A DNA stretch of 64,000 nt from Acidobacteriota bacterium (GCA_021813745.1 JAKAJO010000090.1:1-64000); one strand, 5' to 3'. Positions 1 through 9,115 are shown, counted from the first letter of the stretch. Translations and numbers: made by a program. Notes: generated by a model from the letters alone, not told the origin.

Positions 1-752
1 ATCTCAAGATGCCGGGCTATCCCAAGCCGGGGCCCGAGGTGCCGCGGCCTGACGAGGTGAGGGACTTCAAGACTTTGTACGCGGAAAACTGCGCAGGCTG
101 TCATGGTGAGAATGGCCGCAACGGAGCGGCTTTGCCGCTGAATAATCCGGCCTACCTGGCGATTGCAGGAGAAGCGAATCTGCGAAAGGTGACGGCCGAT
201 GGCGTGAAAGGCACCCTGATGCCGGCGTTTGCGCAGAGCGCTGGTGGAATGCTGACGGAGCAGCAGGTGGAAGTCCTGGCGAAGGGTATGCTTTCGACCT
301 GGGGTAAGCCCGCGGAGTTTGCCGGCGTGATGCTTCCGGCATATGCGGATCCCGCGCCCGGCAATGCGACCAACGGGGAGAAGGTGTTTGTGGCTGCGTG
401 CGCGCGGTGCCATGGCGCAGATGGAACCGGAGTGAAGGTAGCGGAGGGCCAGGCAGTTCCGGCGGGTGCGACGAAGGACACAATTCTGGACGCATCGGCC
501 CTGGCGCTGGTGAGTGATCAGGAGCTGCGCAGCCTGATTCTGGGCGGACGGCCGGATGAGAATGTTCCTGACTGGCGCACGTACCTCACTGGGCCGGGTG
601 CGCGTGCGCTGAGTTCACAGGAGGTGAACGATGTGGTGGCGTGGATCGCCTCGCACCGCGAAAGCGCCGCAGGCCTGCCAGCACAGAGCATGATGGGCGG
701 CACAACCGCAAAGCCCGGCGACAAGGCGACGACGCAGAAGGAGACGCGATGA
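1..752 (+). CDS. Diheme cytochrome c, 5' end outside the window
   Basis: Carries electrons in the periplasm, probably as the cytochrome c subunit of the bc-type complex encoded just downstream. Two heme-binding CxxCH motifs are visible, CAGCH at residues 28-32 and CARCH at 131-135 (counted from the ATG at 9), each followed by a class I cytochrome c fold with a candidate Met ligand (for example LMPAF). The frame is open to the left edge, and the readable protein has no signal peptide although it must be exported. The ATG at 9 is therefore probably internal and the true start lies upstream of the window. The stop overlaps the Rieske start by ATGA, so the genes are translationally coupled. Function of the family is clear; the partner assignment rests on gene order. 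Confidence 0.85.
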   Translation, partial: LKMPGYPKPGPEVPRPDEVRDFKTLYAENCAGCHGENGRNGAALPLNNPAYLAIAGEANLRKVTADGVKGTLMPAFAQSAGGMLTEQQVEVLAKGMLSTWGKPAEFAGVMLPAYADPAPGNATNGEKVFVAACARCHGADGTGVKVAEGQAVPAGATKDTILDASALALVSDQELRSLILGGRPDENVPDWRTYLTGPGARALSSQEVNDVVAWIASHRESAAGLPAQSMMGGTTAKPGDKATTQKETR

Positions 753-1414
753 GCACAAGCCCCGAACAAGGCATTCCAACCCAGGCGGACGAATTCAAGG
801 AGAGCGCGGCAATCACGGCAGCCAAGGCTGCAAAGCACAGCCGTAGGGCTTTCCTATTTAAGCTGTCGCTGGCTTTGAATGGAGCCGTAGGCGCGGTGGT
901 CGCAGTGCCGATTCTCGGATACTTGCTTGGACCGGCATTGAAGAAGAATGCAAGCTACAACTCGTGGGTGTCTCTGGGGTCGATCAGCGAGTTTCCGGAA
1001 GGCGAGACGCGATTGGTGGATTATCGCAACCCGACGACAACAGTGACCGATGGCATGACAGGAAATGCAGCGTGCTGGGTGCGTCATATAGAGGGAAAGC
1101 AGTTCCAGGTGTTTGCCATCAACTGCGCACATCTGGGATGCCCTGTGCGGTGGTTCCCGCAGTCACGGCTGTTTCTGTGCCCGTGTCATGGCGGTGCGTA
1201 CTACGAAGATGGATCGCGGGCATCGGGTCCGCCGGAGCGGGGATTGTTTGAATACAACTACACGGTGGCTGGCAACCACCTGCTGATCGAGGCCGGATCG
1301 CTACCGACATTGTCTACCGAGGCATGCAACAGAAAGAAGCCGCTTATTCAGATTGAGCCGCATGCGCCGGAGGGCGTGGTGGCCGAGGATGCACGTTCTG
1401 CGAGGTCGTCGTAA
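749..1414 (+). CDS. Rieske iron-sulfur protein of a cytochrome bc-type complex
   Basis: This 221-residue protein is a membrane-anchored [2Fe-2S] subunit that accepts electrons from quinol. Box I (CAHLGC, C126/H128/C131) and box II (CPCHGG, C144/C146/H147) hold the four cluster ligands and the disulfide cysteines. Residues 31-60 form a signal anchor preceded by an arginine pair (SRRAF), as in Tat-dependent Rieske proteins. The start at 749 overlaps the preceding stop (ATGA) and leaves a normal N-terminus; longer in-frame starts lie inside the cytochrome c gene. The stop overlaps the cytochrome b start (TAATG). A tail of about 45 residues follows the Rieske fold; I do not recognise it. Confidence 0.9.
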   Translation: MSTSPEQGIPTQADEFKESAAITAAKAAKHSRRAFLFKLSLALNGAVGAVVAVPILGYLLGPALKKNASYNSWVSLGSISEFPEGETRLVDYRNPTTTVTDGMTGNAACWVRHIEGKQFQVFAINCAHLGCPVRWFPQSRLFLCPCHGGAYYEDGSRASGPPERGLFEYNYTVAGNHLLIEAGSLPTLSTEACNRKKPLIQIEPHAPEGVVAEDARSARSS

Positions 1415-2934
1415 TGGAAAGCCCGAAGGGGAAAAAGAGCACGAGCATCAAATTGTTTAACTGGTTTGAAAGCCGGCTGGGGCTGGCGAAGCCGCTGACG
1501 GAAGCGGCACAGCATCCGACCCCGGAGCGGAGCGCAAGCTGGTGGTACGTGTTCGGCAGCGCGGCGACGGTGCTGCTGATGCTGCAGGTAGTGACGGGCA
1601 TTCTGCTGGCGCTGGTCTATTCGCCGTCCGCCGGCGAGGCCTGGAGCAGCCTGCAATTTCTGAATCACAACGTGACGCTGGGATGGTTCTTGCGCGCGAT
1701 GCACGGCTGGGGATCGGATTTCATGATCGCCATCGTGCTGATTCACCTGGTGCAGGTGTTCCTGTTTGGCGCATACAAGTTTCCGCGCGAGCTGACGTGG
1801 ATCATCGGCGTGTTTCTTCTGCTTTTAACGCTGGGCATGGCATTCACCGGCCAGGTGTTGCGCTTTGACCAGGACGCATATTGGGGCCTGGGCATCGGCG
1901 CCTCTATCGTGAGCCGCATCCCCCTGGCAGGCGGGCCGATGGTGCACCTGTTGCTGGGCGGCCCCATCGTGGGCGGCACAACGCTGACGCGGTTCTTCGC
2001 TCTGCACGTCTTCATCATTCCGGGAACCTTGCTGGTGCTGGTTGGACTGCACATCTGGATGGTGCTGCGGCTAGGCATCAACGAGTGGCCGATGCCGGGA
2101 CGGATTGTGAGCAAGGCCAGCTACGTGCAGGAATACCATGAAGCGACGCACAAGGACGGCATTCCGTTTGTGCCGGATGCGGCATGGAAGGATGCTGTAT
2201 TTGCGGCCGCGATTCTTTTGTCTGTGATGGCGTGTGCGGCACTGCTGGGACCCATTGGGCCCACCGGTCAGCCGGATCCGACGATTATTCAGACGGCGCC
2301 GAAGCCGGACTTCGCCTTCCTGTGGCTCTATGCCGTGCTGGCCTACCTGCCGCCGGAGCTGGAGACACCCTTTCTTTTCCTTGCTCCGATTGTGGTAATC
2401 GGGGGCATGCTGCTGTTGCCCTTGGTGGCCGGTGAAGGTGAGAAGCACTGGTCCCGCCGTCCTGTCGCGGTCGTGATGGTGGCAGTGATCGCGGTGACGC
2501 TGGGTGCGTTTACGCGATTGGGCACCTATACGCCATGGAGCCCGCTGATGAATGCGTGGTCCGGGGATCCCATTCCAACGCGCTACCTGAGTGGACGCTC
2601 GCCGCTGGAGCGCGAGGGCGCGCTGGTCTTGCAGAACAAACAGTGCCGCAACTGCCATGCCCTGGGCGGTGAAGGTGGCATGCGCGGGCCGGCGCTGGAC
2701 AACATCGCCGCGCGCATGACTGAAGACCAGATGATTCGCCAGGTTCTGCAGGGCGGCGGAAATATGCCGGCTTATGGAAAAGCGTTGAGCCCGGAGGAGA
2801 CGCGCGCGCTGGTGAGCTTTCTGATGACTCTGCGCGGAAAGGATCTGTCGCCGGCGCAGGACTATTCGCGGCAACTGACGGGCACAAGTGCCGCCACGCA
2901 ACCCGCCGTAGAGAATGGAGCGCGAGTCCAATAA
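1414..2934 (+). CDS. Cytochrome b fused to a C-terminal cytochrome c domain
   Basis: The 506-residue protein is the quinol-oxidising membrane subunit. The N-terminal half has the four-helix cytochrome b core with paired heme histidines (in MHGWG and VLIHLV, then in ALHVF and GLHIW). It continues into subunit-IV-like helices at about residues 255-380. After the last helix, residues 395-480 form a class I cytochrome c domain with CRNCH at 411-415 and a candidate Met ligand in GNMPAY. Covalent b-c fusions occur in some bacterial complexes, and this one places a third c-type heme in the operon. It overlaps the Rieske gene by 1 nt, and the CtaG-like gene follows after 3 nt. Confidence 0.88.
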   Translation: MESPKGKKSTSIKLFNWFESRLGLAKPLTEAAQHPTPERSASWWYVFGSAATVLLMLQVVTGILLALVYSPSAGEAWSSLQFLNHNVTLGWFLRAMHGWGSDFMIAIVLIHLVQVFLFGAYKFPRELTWIIGVFLLLLTLGMAFTGQVLRFDQDAYWGLGIGASIVSRIPLAGGPMVHLLLGGPIVGGTTLTRFFALHVFIIPGTLLVLVGLHIWMVLRLGINEWPMPGRIVSKASYVQEYHEATHKDGIPFVPDAAWKDAVFAAAILLSVMACAALLGPIGPTGQPDPTIIQTAPKPDFAFLWLYAVLAYLPPELETPFLFLAPIVVIGGMLLLPLVAGEGEKHWSRRPVAVVMVAVIAVTLGAFTRLGTYTPWSPLMNAWSGDPIPTRYLSGRSPLEREGALVLQNKQCRNCHALGGEGGMRGPALDNIAARMTEDQMIRQVLQGGGNMPAYGKALSPEETRALVSFLMTLRGKDLSPAQDYSRQLTGTSAATQPAVENGARVQ

Positions 2935-2937
2935 AGG

Positions 2938-3780
2938 ATGACATCTGCCATACAGGCCGTGATGGACGACTGGGATGTGCCAGTTTGGTTGACCCTGGGC
3001 ACGGTAGTCACCTCAGTCGTCTATGTGCGCGGATGGCTTGCTCTTCGCAGGACGCGACCCGAGCAGTTTAATGCAACTCGGCTTCTGTTCTTCCTATCTG
3101 GCATGGCGACCCTCTGGATCTCAATTGGTTCGCCGCTGGACGCCTTCGCCGATGTACTGCTGAGCGCGCACATGGTGGAACATCTGATCCTGATGATGGC
3201 AGTGCCGCCGCTGGTGCTGCTGGGCTTTCCCGTGGTGCCGCTACTGCGCGGCCTGCCTCGCGTTGTGCGGACCGGCGTTGCAGGCCCCTTGTTGCGCGTG
3301 AAAACGCTGCGCAAACTGGTCCATGGGCTGGTGCATCCTCCGGTGGCATGGCTGGCGATGAATGTCACCCTGCTGGCTTGGCACGTCCCCGGAGCCTACG
3401 ACCTTGCTCTCGAAAACGAGACGATTCATGATATCGAGCACCTTTGCTTCTTGTTCGGAGCGATGCTGTTCTGGTGGTGCATTGTGGAGCCATGGCCCTC
3501 GACGCGGAAGCCATATCACTGGGGCATGCTGCTTTACCTGGTGACGGCAGACTTTGTGAATACGGGGCTCTCGGCGTTTCTGGCATTCTGCAATCGGCCG
3601 GTGTATGCCTTCTACGTGGAGCATCCGAATCCATTTCAGATTCAACCCGTGCCTGATCAGGTGCTGGGCGCCGTGGTGATGTGGGTGTTTGGATCTCTGG
3701 CCTACCTTCTGCCGGCAGGCATCATCACGATGGGGCTTCTGCAACCGGCGCGGAAACCGCGCATGCTGCACCAGGCCTAA
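2938..3780 (+). CDS. CtaG-type cytochrome c oxidase assembly membrane protein
   Basis: A polytopic membrane protein of 280 residues resembling the caa3-oxidase CtaG family, which supports copper-centre assembly of heme-copper oxidases. Several hydrophobic helices carry conserved-looking histidines (HMVEHL, AWHVPG, HDIEHL), consistent with metal handling. It starts 3 nt after the cytochrome b-c gene and so appears to be the last gene of the respiratory operon, although no oxidase subunits lie in the window. The ATG at 2938 has its AAAGG directly against the codon; the ATG at 2962 has a better-spaced AGG and is an alternative. The family call is fairly secure, the copper role is inferred. Confidence 0.78.
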   Translation: MTSAIQAVMDDWDVPVWLTLGTVVTSVVYVRGWLALRRTRPEQFNATRLLFFLSGMATLWISIGSPLDAFADVLLSAHMVEHLILMMAVPPLVLLGFPVVPLLRGLPRVVRTGVAGPLLRVKTLRKLVHGLVHPPVAWLAMNVTLLAWHVPGAYDLALENETIHDIEHLCFLFGAMLFWWCIVEPWPSTRKPYHWGMLLYLVTADFVNTGLSAFLAFCNRPVYAFYVEHPNPFQIQPVPDQVLGAVVMWVFGSLAYLLPAGIITMGLLQPARKPRMLHQA

Positions 3781-3850
3781 GTAGCAATTGCTTCCCTTCC
3801 CATCCGCGTTCCCAAGTGGCAATGCCGCGAAAAATTTTGCGCCCCCTGCT

Positions 3851-3866
3851 AACTAATCCTTTAGTT
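3851..3866. promoter_or_regulatory. Perfect palindrome upstream of blaI, candidate BlaI operator
   Basis: AACTAA-TCCT-TTAGTT is a perfect 6-4-6 inverted repeat, 66 bp before the blaI start. A TATA-rich stretch (TCTATAGG, 3872-3879) follows directly and could be the -10 region. BlaI/MecI repressors bind short inverted repeats over their own promoters, so autoregulation is a reasonable inference. Confidence 0.5.
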
Positions 3867-3932
3867 GTGTGTCTATAGGGGTGTAAGCAGGTCGTGTTCA
3901 ATCCTCAATTCGTTTAAAACAAGGGACTTGCA

Positions 3933-4352
3933 ATGCCCCCAAAGAAATCCAACACGCTGACGGAAGCCGAACTGAGATTGATGAAGATCCTGTGGCGGCG
4001 GGGCGAGTCGGCGGTTACGGACCTTGTGGCCGCGATGCCGGAGGGGGAGACTCTGGCATACAACTCCGTGCTGACGACAATCCGAATTCTGGAACAGAAG
4101 GGGTATGTGGAACACCGGCAGGAAGGCCGCGCATTCATTTATCGACCGTGCATCAAAGAACATGAGGCAAGTCAGACGGAGATACGGCATGTGCTGAGCC
4201 GCTTCTTCGGAAACTCGCGAGAGAGGTTGCTGCTGTCGTTGCTGGATGATGAGCAAATTTCACCCGAGGAGTTACGTCGACTGAAGCAGGCGATTCAGCA
4301 GGCTGCACCCGATGCGCCAGAGAACGATGCGCCGGAAGGGGTGTCGCGATGA
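3933..4352 (+). CDS. blaI: BlaI/MecI family transcriptional repressor
   Basis: This 139-residue winged-helix repressor has the family pattern: LTEAELRLMKILW at the N-terminus, the recognition region with NSVLTTIRILEQKGYV, then a dimerisation and cleavage region (RHVLSRFFGNS). Such repressors are inactivated by proteolysis when the partner membrane metallopeptidase senses a signal. The partner overlaps it by 4 nt (ATGA). A palindrome at 3851-3866 is a likely operator. In this lineage BlaI pairs often regulate genes unrelated to beta-lactamase, and no beta-lactamase is nearby, so the target regulon is unknown. The htrA gene 33 nt after the partner is a candidate member. Confidence 0.88.
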   Translation: MPPKKSNTLTEAELRLMKILWRRGESAVTDLVAAMPEGETLAYNSVLTTIRILEQKGYVEHRQEGRAFIYRPCIKEHEASQTEIRHVLSRFFGNSRERLLLSLLDDEQISPEELRRLKQAIQQAAPDAPENDAPEGVSR

Positions 4353-5893
4353 TGGCGCATGGAGCAGTGATCGCCTGCGAGGCTGCGCTGGTGGGCCTTG
4401 GAGAGAGGCTCGACGTCATGTTTCATGCGGTGGCGCGATTTGCGGCGCCAGTGGCGGTGACGGCTCTGTGGCAGGGAGTAGCAGTGGCCGGGGCGCTGGC
4501 CCTGGTGTTTCGCCTGGCGCCGCGGGTGCCTGCTTCGCATCGATTTGCGGCGTGGGCTGCGGGGTTTGTTGCCGTGACGGCGCTGCCTCTGGCGCCGCTG
4601 TGGCTGCATGCAGGGGGCAGTGGAGAGCGCAGTGTCGTGGCGGTTGCGGGAGCGACCCACCAGCCGTGGCTACAACTGGACCTGCGGTGGAGTGTGGCCA
4701 TTGCGTCCCTGTGGGCGGCTTTTTCTCTGCTACGAGCGGTGGATCTGGTGGTCCACACGGCGCGCGTGCGGCGGCTTTGGAAGCGGGCGATGCCGGTGAC
4801 TCTGCCGAGCCTGATGAGTGGAAGGGATGGGTGGTTTGGGCTGCGACGGAGCATTCAGATTTGTTCGACGCTGGATCTGGACAGGCCGAGCGCGATCGGA
4901 TTCCTTTCCCCGCGGATTTTGCTGCCGGGATGGCTGCTGGAGCGGCTAACTCCTGCGGAGTTGGAACAGGTGGTGATGCACGAAGCCGAACATCTGCGGC
5001 GCGGCGACGACTGGACCAACTTGCTGCAGAAGTTCTGCCTGGTTTTGTTCCCTTTGAATCCGGGGCTGTGGTGGATGGAACGACAACTTTGCCGCGAGCG
5101 CGAGATGGCCTGCGATGAGGGAGTGGTTCGACAGACCCGCGCGCCACGCGCTTACGCAGCCTGTCTGGCGAGTCTGGCTGAACGTGGGTTGGCGCGGCGG
5201 GCAGAGGCACTGTCGCTGGGTGCGTGGCAACGGAGGCCGGAACTGGTGAACCGAGTCCATCGCATTCTGGCGCGGCGGCCTGCGCTGAGCCCGCTGGCGA
5301 CCGGGGCTTTCCTGGCCGTGGTGGGATGCGGGCTCGTGGTGGGTTCCGCGGAGTTGGTGCAGTGTCCACAGCTTGTGGCATTTGTGCCGTTGCAGATGCA
5401 GAGCAATGTGGCGCCGTTGTTACCCAAGGCTGAGGCGTATGCCCAAGCGCGAGCGGCGGCTCAGTTGGCGACTCCATTGGAGTTGCAACAGAGAGCTGGA
5501 GCGCACCGAGAGCGTGCCATGGCCGTGAAGGCGACGGAATCGCACATGGACTCGATAGCGCAGGCTGAGCGCATGGTACCGCTGCAGGAACAGGGCCCAA
5601 CCCGAGCCGAAGCGACCCGCGCGGTCATGCCGAATCGCCCGCAGGCGCACGCGGAACAAGGCCAGGCGATGATTCTGACGGCGTGGGAGCAGATGGAGAT
5701 TGTGCGAATTCCCGTGGCTCAGCAGTCGGCAGGAGAAGACGTTGTGTTGCCGGATGAAGGGCGCGGCACGGCGCAGCCTGTGCAACAGTTCACGATCACG
5801 CGACTGATCTTCCGCGTGATTCCTCATCAGCAGGTTCAGAGGCCGGCCGAACCGCCAGTGGCGCGGGATGGCTGGCTCGTACTTCAACTTTAA
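4349..5893 (+). CDS. M56 (BlaR1-type) membrane metallopeptidase, signal sensor
   Basis: Zinc protease of 514 residues, predicted to relay an external signal by triggering loss of the BlaI repressor. Hydrophobic helices lie at about residues 30-50, 60-85, 110-130 and 315-335. The HExxH motif is HEAEH at 211-215, followed by the M56 pattern NPGLWWMERQL and the downstream CDEG. The C-terminal 170 residues after the last helix are rich in Ala, Gln and Glu and do not resemble the penicillin-binding sensor domain of staphylococcal BlaR1. The ligand is therefore probably not a beta-lactam bound by that domain. The gene starts inside blaI (ATGA overlap). Confidence 0.82.
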   Translation: MMAHGAVIACEAALVGLGERLDVMFHAVARFAAPVAVTALWQGVAVAGALALVFRLAPRVPASHRFAAWAAGFVAVTALPLAPLWLHAGGSGERSVVAVAGATHQPWLQLDLRWSVAIASLWAAFSLLRAVDLVVHTARVRRLWKRAMPVTLPSLMSGRDGWFGLRRSIQICSTLDLDRPSAIGFLSPRILLPGWLLERLTPAELEQVVMHEAEHLRRGDDWTNLLQKFCLVLFPLNPGLWWMERQLCREREMACDEGVVRQTRAPRAYAACLASLAERGLARRAEALSLGAWQRRPELVNRVHRILARRPALSPLATGAFLAVVGCGLVVGSAELVQCPQLVAFVPLQMQSNVAPLLPKAEAYAQARAAAQLATPLELQQRAGAHRERAMAVKATESHMDSIAQAERMVPLQEQGPTRAEATRAVMPNRPQAHAEQGQAMILTAWEQMEIVRIPVAQQSAGEDVVLPDEGRGTAQPVQQFTITRLIFRVIPHQQVQRPAEPPVARDGWLVLQL

Positions 5894-5926
5894 CCAACAC
5901 AAACAGAATCAAGATGGAGGGTTGGC

Positions 5927-7486
5927 ATGTCTGAATCAACTAATTCATTAGTGGCAAAATCGAAGCGCCTGGTTATTCCTGCGGGCGCAGCGGCGGCAGC
6001 GTTTTTGGGGGTCGTGCTGCTGGTGGGGCACCGGACGGCGCAGGCGGCCAGCAGCGCTGCAATGCCGATGGACGACAGCAGCGTCTCGTCGCTGGTGGCG
6101 CTGGACGATGCAGTAGAAGCGGTCGCAGCGCGCGTAACACCGGCAGTGGTGAGCGTCAGCGTAACGGCGAAGGTGAGTCCGGACCAGGCCATGTCGGATG
6201 GTGGACAAGGACAACAGCAATTGCCGCCTGGGTTCCAGCAGTTCTTTTTCGGCTCTGGGTCCCCATTTGGCGGTCAAGGCATGCCTCAACAACCGCAGGT
6301 GGAACATGGCATTGGGAGCGGCATCATCATTTCTCCGGATGGTTACATCCTGACGAACCATCACGTCGTCGACAATGCGACCCAGATTCGGGTGACGATG
6401 CATGATCGCCGGGTCTTCCCGGCAAAACTGGTGGGTGTGGATACGTTGAATGACCTGGCGGTGATCAAGATTGACGCAAAGAATCTGCCGAGCGTTCCGT
6501 GGGGCGATTCGACGAAGCTACGGCCTGGACAGACGGTGTTGGCGTTTGGCAGCCCGTTCGGATACTTCCAGTTTTCAGTGACGCGCGGCATCATCAGCGC
6601 ACTGGACAGGCCGAATCCGTTTACGGACAATCCGCGGCGGCCGGGTGATTTTATCCAAACCGACGCGGCAATCAATCCGGGCAACTCCGGCGGACCCCTG
6701 GTGGATGCCCATGGCGAACTGATTGGCATCAACACGTTCATCATCACGAACAGCGGCCAGTTTGCGGGCGCGGGCTTTGCGATTCCATCGCAAATTGCGC
6801 GAGCATCGGCCGAATCCATCATTAAGACAGGGACGGTGCAACATGGTTACCTGGGCATCGCGATGAATGACGTAACGCCGGACAATGCGAGCTTCTTTTC
6901 CCTGCCGGATGCGAGCGGCGCGATTGTGAGCCAGGTAACGCCGGACTCCCCGGCAAGCCGCGCGGGTTTGAAGACGGGCGACGTGCTGCGTGAGTTGAAC
7001 GGAAAGAAGATTGTGAACGGCAGTGCTCTCCAGGTGGCCGTGACGCAGATTGCGCCGGGCAATACGATTGAGCTCGGCATTCTGCGGAATGGAAAGCCGG
7101 AGACGGTCAATGTTCAGGTGGGAAAGTACCACGCCAATACGGAGGTGGCTGATAACGGCAGCGCGGGTAACGGACAGCACGCACGCCTGGGGCTCGGGGT
7201 TGGCAACCTGACATCAGATGTGCGGCAGCAGTTCAACATCCCCTCGCAAGTGGATGGGGTGGCCATTGAGAGCGTGCGGCCCGCAAGCCCTGCGGACGAT
7301 GCGGGCCTGGCGCCGGGGGATGTGATTCTTGAGATCAACCGTAAGCCGGTGCACAGCGCGGACAGCTTTGTGAGCAATGTCCATGCATTGCCGGCCGACA
7401 AGGACATTCTGTTGCTGGTGTGGTCGCATGGAGGTGCGAGCTATCGGGTGGTCCACCCGTCAGCGAGCACAGACAACGGCATGTAG
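5927..7486 (+). CDS. HtrA/DegP-type periplasmic serine protease with two PDZ domains
   Basis: Cell-envelope quality-control protease or chaperone of 519 residues. One N-terminal hydrophobic segment (about 17-35) serves as signal peptide or anchor. The trypsin-like domain shows the triad His146 (TNHHVV), Asp176 (NDLAVI) and Ser254 (GNSGGP). A Gly/Gln-rich loop at about 91-125 resembles the LA loop. Two PDZ domains follow at about 300-395 and 410-510. The gene has a good ribosome site (GGAGGG) and lies 33 nt after the M56 gene, so it may belong to the BlaI-controlled unit; this is inferred from spacing only. A terminator hairpin follows the stop. Confidence 0.92.
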   Translation: MSESTNSLVAKSKRLVIPAGAAAAAFLGVVLLVGHRTAQAASSAAMPMDDSSVSSLVALDDAVEAVAARVTPAVVSVSVTAKVSPDQAMSDGGQGQQQLPPGFQQFFFGSGSPFGGQGMPQQPQVEHGIGSGIIISPDGYILTNHHVVDNATQIRVTMHDRRVFPAKLVGVDTLNDLAVIKIDAKNLPSVPWGDSTKLRPGQTVLAFGSPFGYFQFSVTRGIISALDRPNPFTDNPRRPGDFIQTDAAINPGNSGGPLVDAHGELIGINTFIITNSGQFAGAGFAIPSQIARASAESIIKTGTVQHGYLGIAMNDVTPDNASFFSLPDASGAIVSQVTPDSPASRAGLKTGDVLRELNGKKIVNGSALQVAVTQIAPGNTIELGILRNGKPETVNVQVGKYHANTEVADNGSAGNGQHARLGLGVGNLTSDVRQQFNIPSQVDGVAIESVRPASPADDAGLAPGDVILEINRKPVHSADSFVSNVHALPADKDILLLVWSHGGASYRVVHPSASTDNGM

Positions 7487-7498
7487 GGCAAGTGTGCT

Positions 7499-7540
7499 GA
7501 AGGCCGCAGGGGCTGAACTCCGCTGCGGCCTTCGCATTTT
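7499..7540. terminator. Intrinsic terminator between htrA and the convergent AmmeMemo gene
   Basis: A perfect 11-bp stem (GAAGGCCGCAG at 7499-7509 with CTGCGGCCTTC at 7523-7533) closes a 13-nt loop and is followed by GCATTTT. It starts 13 nt after the htrA stop. The T-tract is short, so strength on the plus strand is moderate. Confidence 0.7.
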
Positions 7541-7567
7541 GGTGCATGGATACGAACCGGATTTTCC

Positions 7568-9115
7568 CTAACCAGGCGGAATTGCCGGCGGGATGAGCGG
7601 CTCATCCTCGTTCGAGCGGAAGACGATTGCCGTGAAAGCGAAGATGTCTGTGTCGTCACTGGTCCAGGCGCTGCGCGCAAGACCAGCCTTTGCACAGGTT
7701 TCCTCGAGGAAACGAAACGCATCCCACTGTTGTTCCGCTGCAACCTGCGGAAGAAGCAGGCCCTGCTGATCGCGATTGCGAATGAGCAGTCCATCCCTTC
7801 CGACGTGGATCTGGTGAACATTCTGAATGCGCCGCATCGGGGAAAGAATTGATATCTCGTAAGAGAGGGTAGGCAGCTCTTCAACGGTGACCGGCCGAAA
7901 ACGTGGATCGTGTTTCGCGGCGAGGACCGCGACATCGCGCACAGTGCGGTAGAGTGGGCCATTCCCAGCGGTATATCCGACGCAACCGCGCAGTTGATCA
8001 TACGAATGCAGCGTGACAAAGACGCCACGTGCCTGCTGCAACGCAGTACTTGTGGGGGGATCCAGTTTGACGGGGCGCTCGCCGCGCACCGCGGCTTCAA
8101 CGGCGCGGCGGGCGATGTGGAGCAACGCGTCCTTCTCTTCCCTGCTGAGGTCAAACTCGGGCTTTTCGGGCGGTGCTTGGGGTGCTTTGAGAAAGACAGC
8201 CGCAGCGTAGCCAACAACATTGGCGCGGTCGCCCGATACATCTCCAGACTGGCCATAGCGCAGGACCCTGGCCTGCGTGGCACCGAGGCGCTCGGCCGCA
8301 ATCATGGCACTTACGATGGGGCCGCCCCCACATGCCTCCCAAAGCTGGGCCTCAAAGTTGCGAGACATGGTGGCGTAGTCCCAGGCTTCAAGGGCCGCGA
8401 GGGTGCGATGGTCCATCACGGAGGCGCTCTCCGACGGGAAGTAGTGGGACAGATCAGAACTGGCAACGATGAGTGTCTTCCGCCTTGGAAGCGGGTCTTC
8501 TTGGCGGGATAGATTCTGTTCGTCAAGCAGGGTGGCCAAGGCGCCGCCCAAGCTACGGCAACTTGCATAGGATTGATCCCCCATGATGATGGGAACGAGC
8601 GAGAAGGGACCAAGAACATGTTGCAACCAGGGTAACTGGACTTCGATGGCGTGCTCGCTGGCTTCCGCTGAAGCAAGATGCGCCTGCCCGGAGAGGCGAC
8701 TGTGGGGATCGGCATCGACGAGGCGATGAATGAAGTCCTTGTCGACAGGAATCACGCCGAGTGGTGTTTCATATCCGTCGCCCTCGTACACAGATGTGAA
8801 GCGAACGGAAACAAAATGGGACGGCGCGATGACGATGACGCGCTCATACCCATGTCCTTTAACTGCGGCATACGAGAAAGCTGCTATGGGACCGGAATAG
8901 ACATAGCCAGCGTGGGGCGCAAGGAGGGCCAGGATTTCACCCTGAAGCGGCTGCATATCGACATCCGCCAGCATGACGTCCATCATTCCCTTGAGACGAA
9001 CCGGATCGGAAGGATAGAAGGCCCCGGCAACTCCAGCCTCGCGGATGGCCTGAACCGCAGTGGCACCCAAGCCGCCTGTTTCACGCGCATCGGGATGTAA
9101 TCGTAACAGTGCCAT
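7568..9115 (-). CDS. AmmeMemoRadiSam proteins B and A fused (MEMO + AMMECR1)
   Basis: This 515-residue protein joins two domains. Residues 20-290 match the MEMO1 family (AmmeMemoRadiSam B), with metal-site histidines in LAPHAGYVYSG, IAPSHF and SSDLSHYF. Residues 335-515 match AMMECR1 (protein A), with VFVTLH, LRGCVGY, HDPRF and the DTDIFAF end. The two are often separate genes; here one chain guarantees a 1:1 ratio. The biochemical role of the three-part system is not established to my knowledge. The start at 9115 has a clear AAGGAGAG; the in-frame start further upstream would run toward the radical-SAM gene. It lies 50 nt downstream of that gene in the same direction. Confidence 0.88.
   Translation of the reverse strand: MALLRLHPDARETGGLGATAVQAIREAGVAGAFYPSDPVRLKGMMDVMLADVDMQPLQGEILALLAPHAGYVYSGPIAAFSYAAVKGHGYERVIVIAPSHFVSVRFTSVYEGDGYETPLGVIPVDKDFIHRLVDADPHSRLSGQAHLASAEASEHAIEVQLPWLQHVLGPFSLVPIIMGDQSYASCRSLGGALATLLDEQNLSRQEDPLPRRKTLIVASSDLSHYFPSESASVMDHRTLAALEAWDYATMSRNFEAQLWEACGGGPIVSAMIAAERLGATQARVLRYGQSGDVSGDRANVVGYAAAVFLKAPQAPPEKPEFDLSREEKDALLHIARRAVEAAVRGERPVKLDPPTSTALQQARGVFVTLHSYDQLRGCVGYTAGNGPLYRTVRDVAVLAAKHDPRFRPVTVEELPTLSYEISILSPMRRIQNVHQIHVGRDGLLIRNRDQQGLLLPQVAAEQQWDAFRFLEETCAKAGLARSAWTSDDTDIFAFTAIVFRSNEDEPLIPPAIPPG

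Noticed and set aside
4416-5600. Long antisense frame (394 codons) over the M56 gene
   Set aside because: Pro/Ala/Ser-rich translation with no family motif; a shadow of the GC-rich coding strand.
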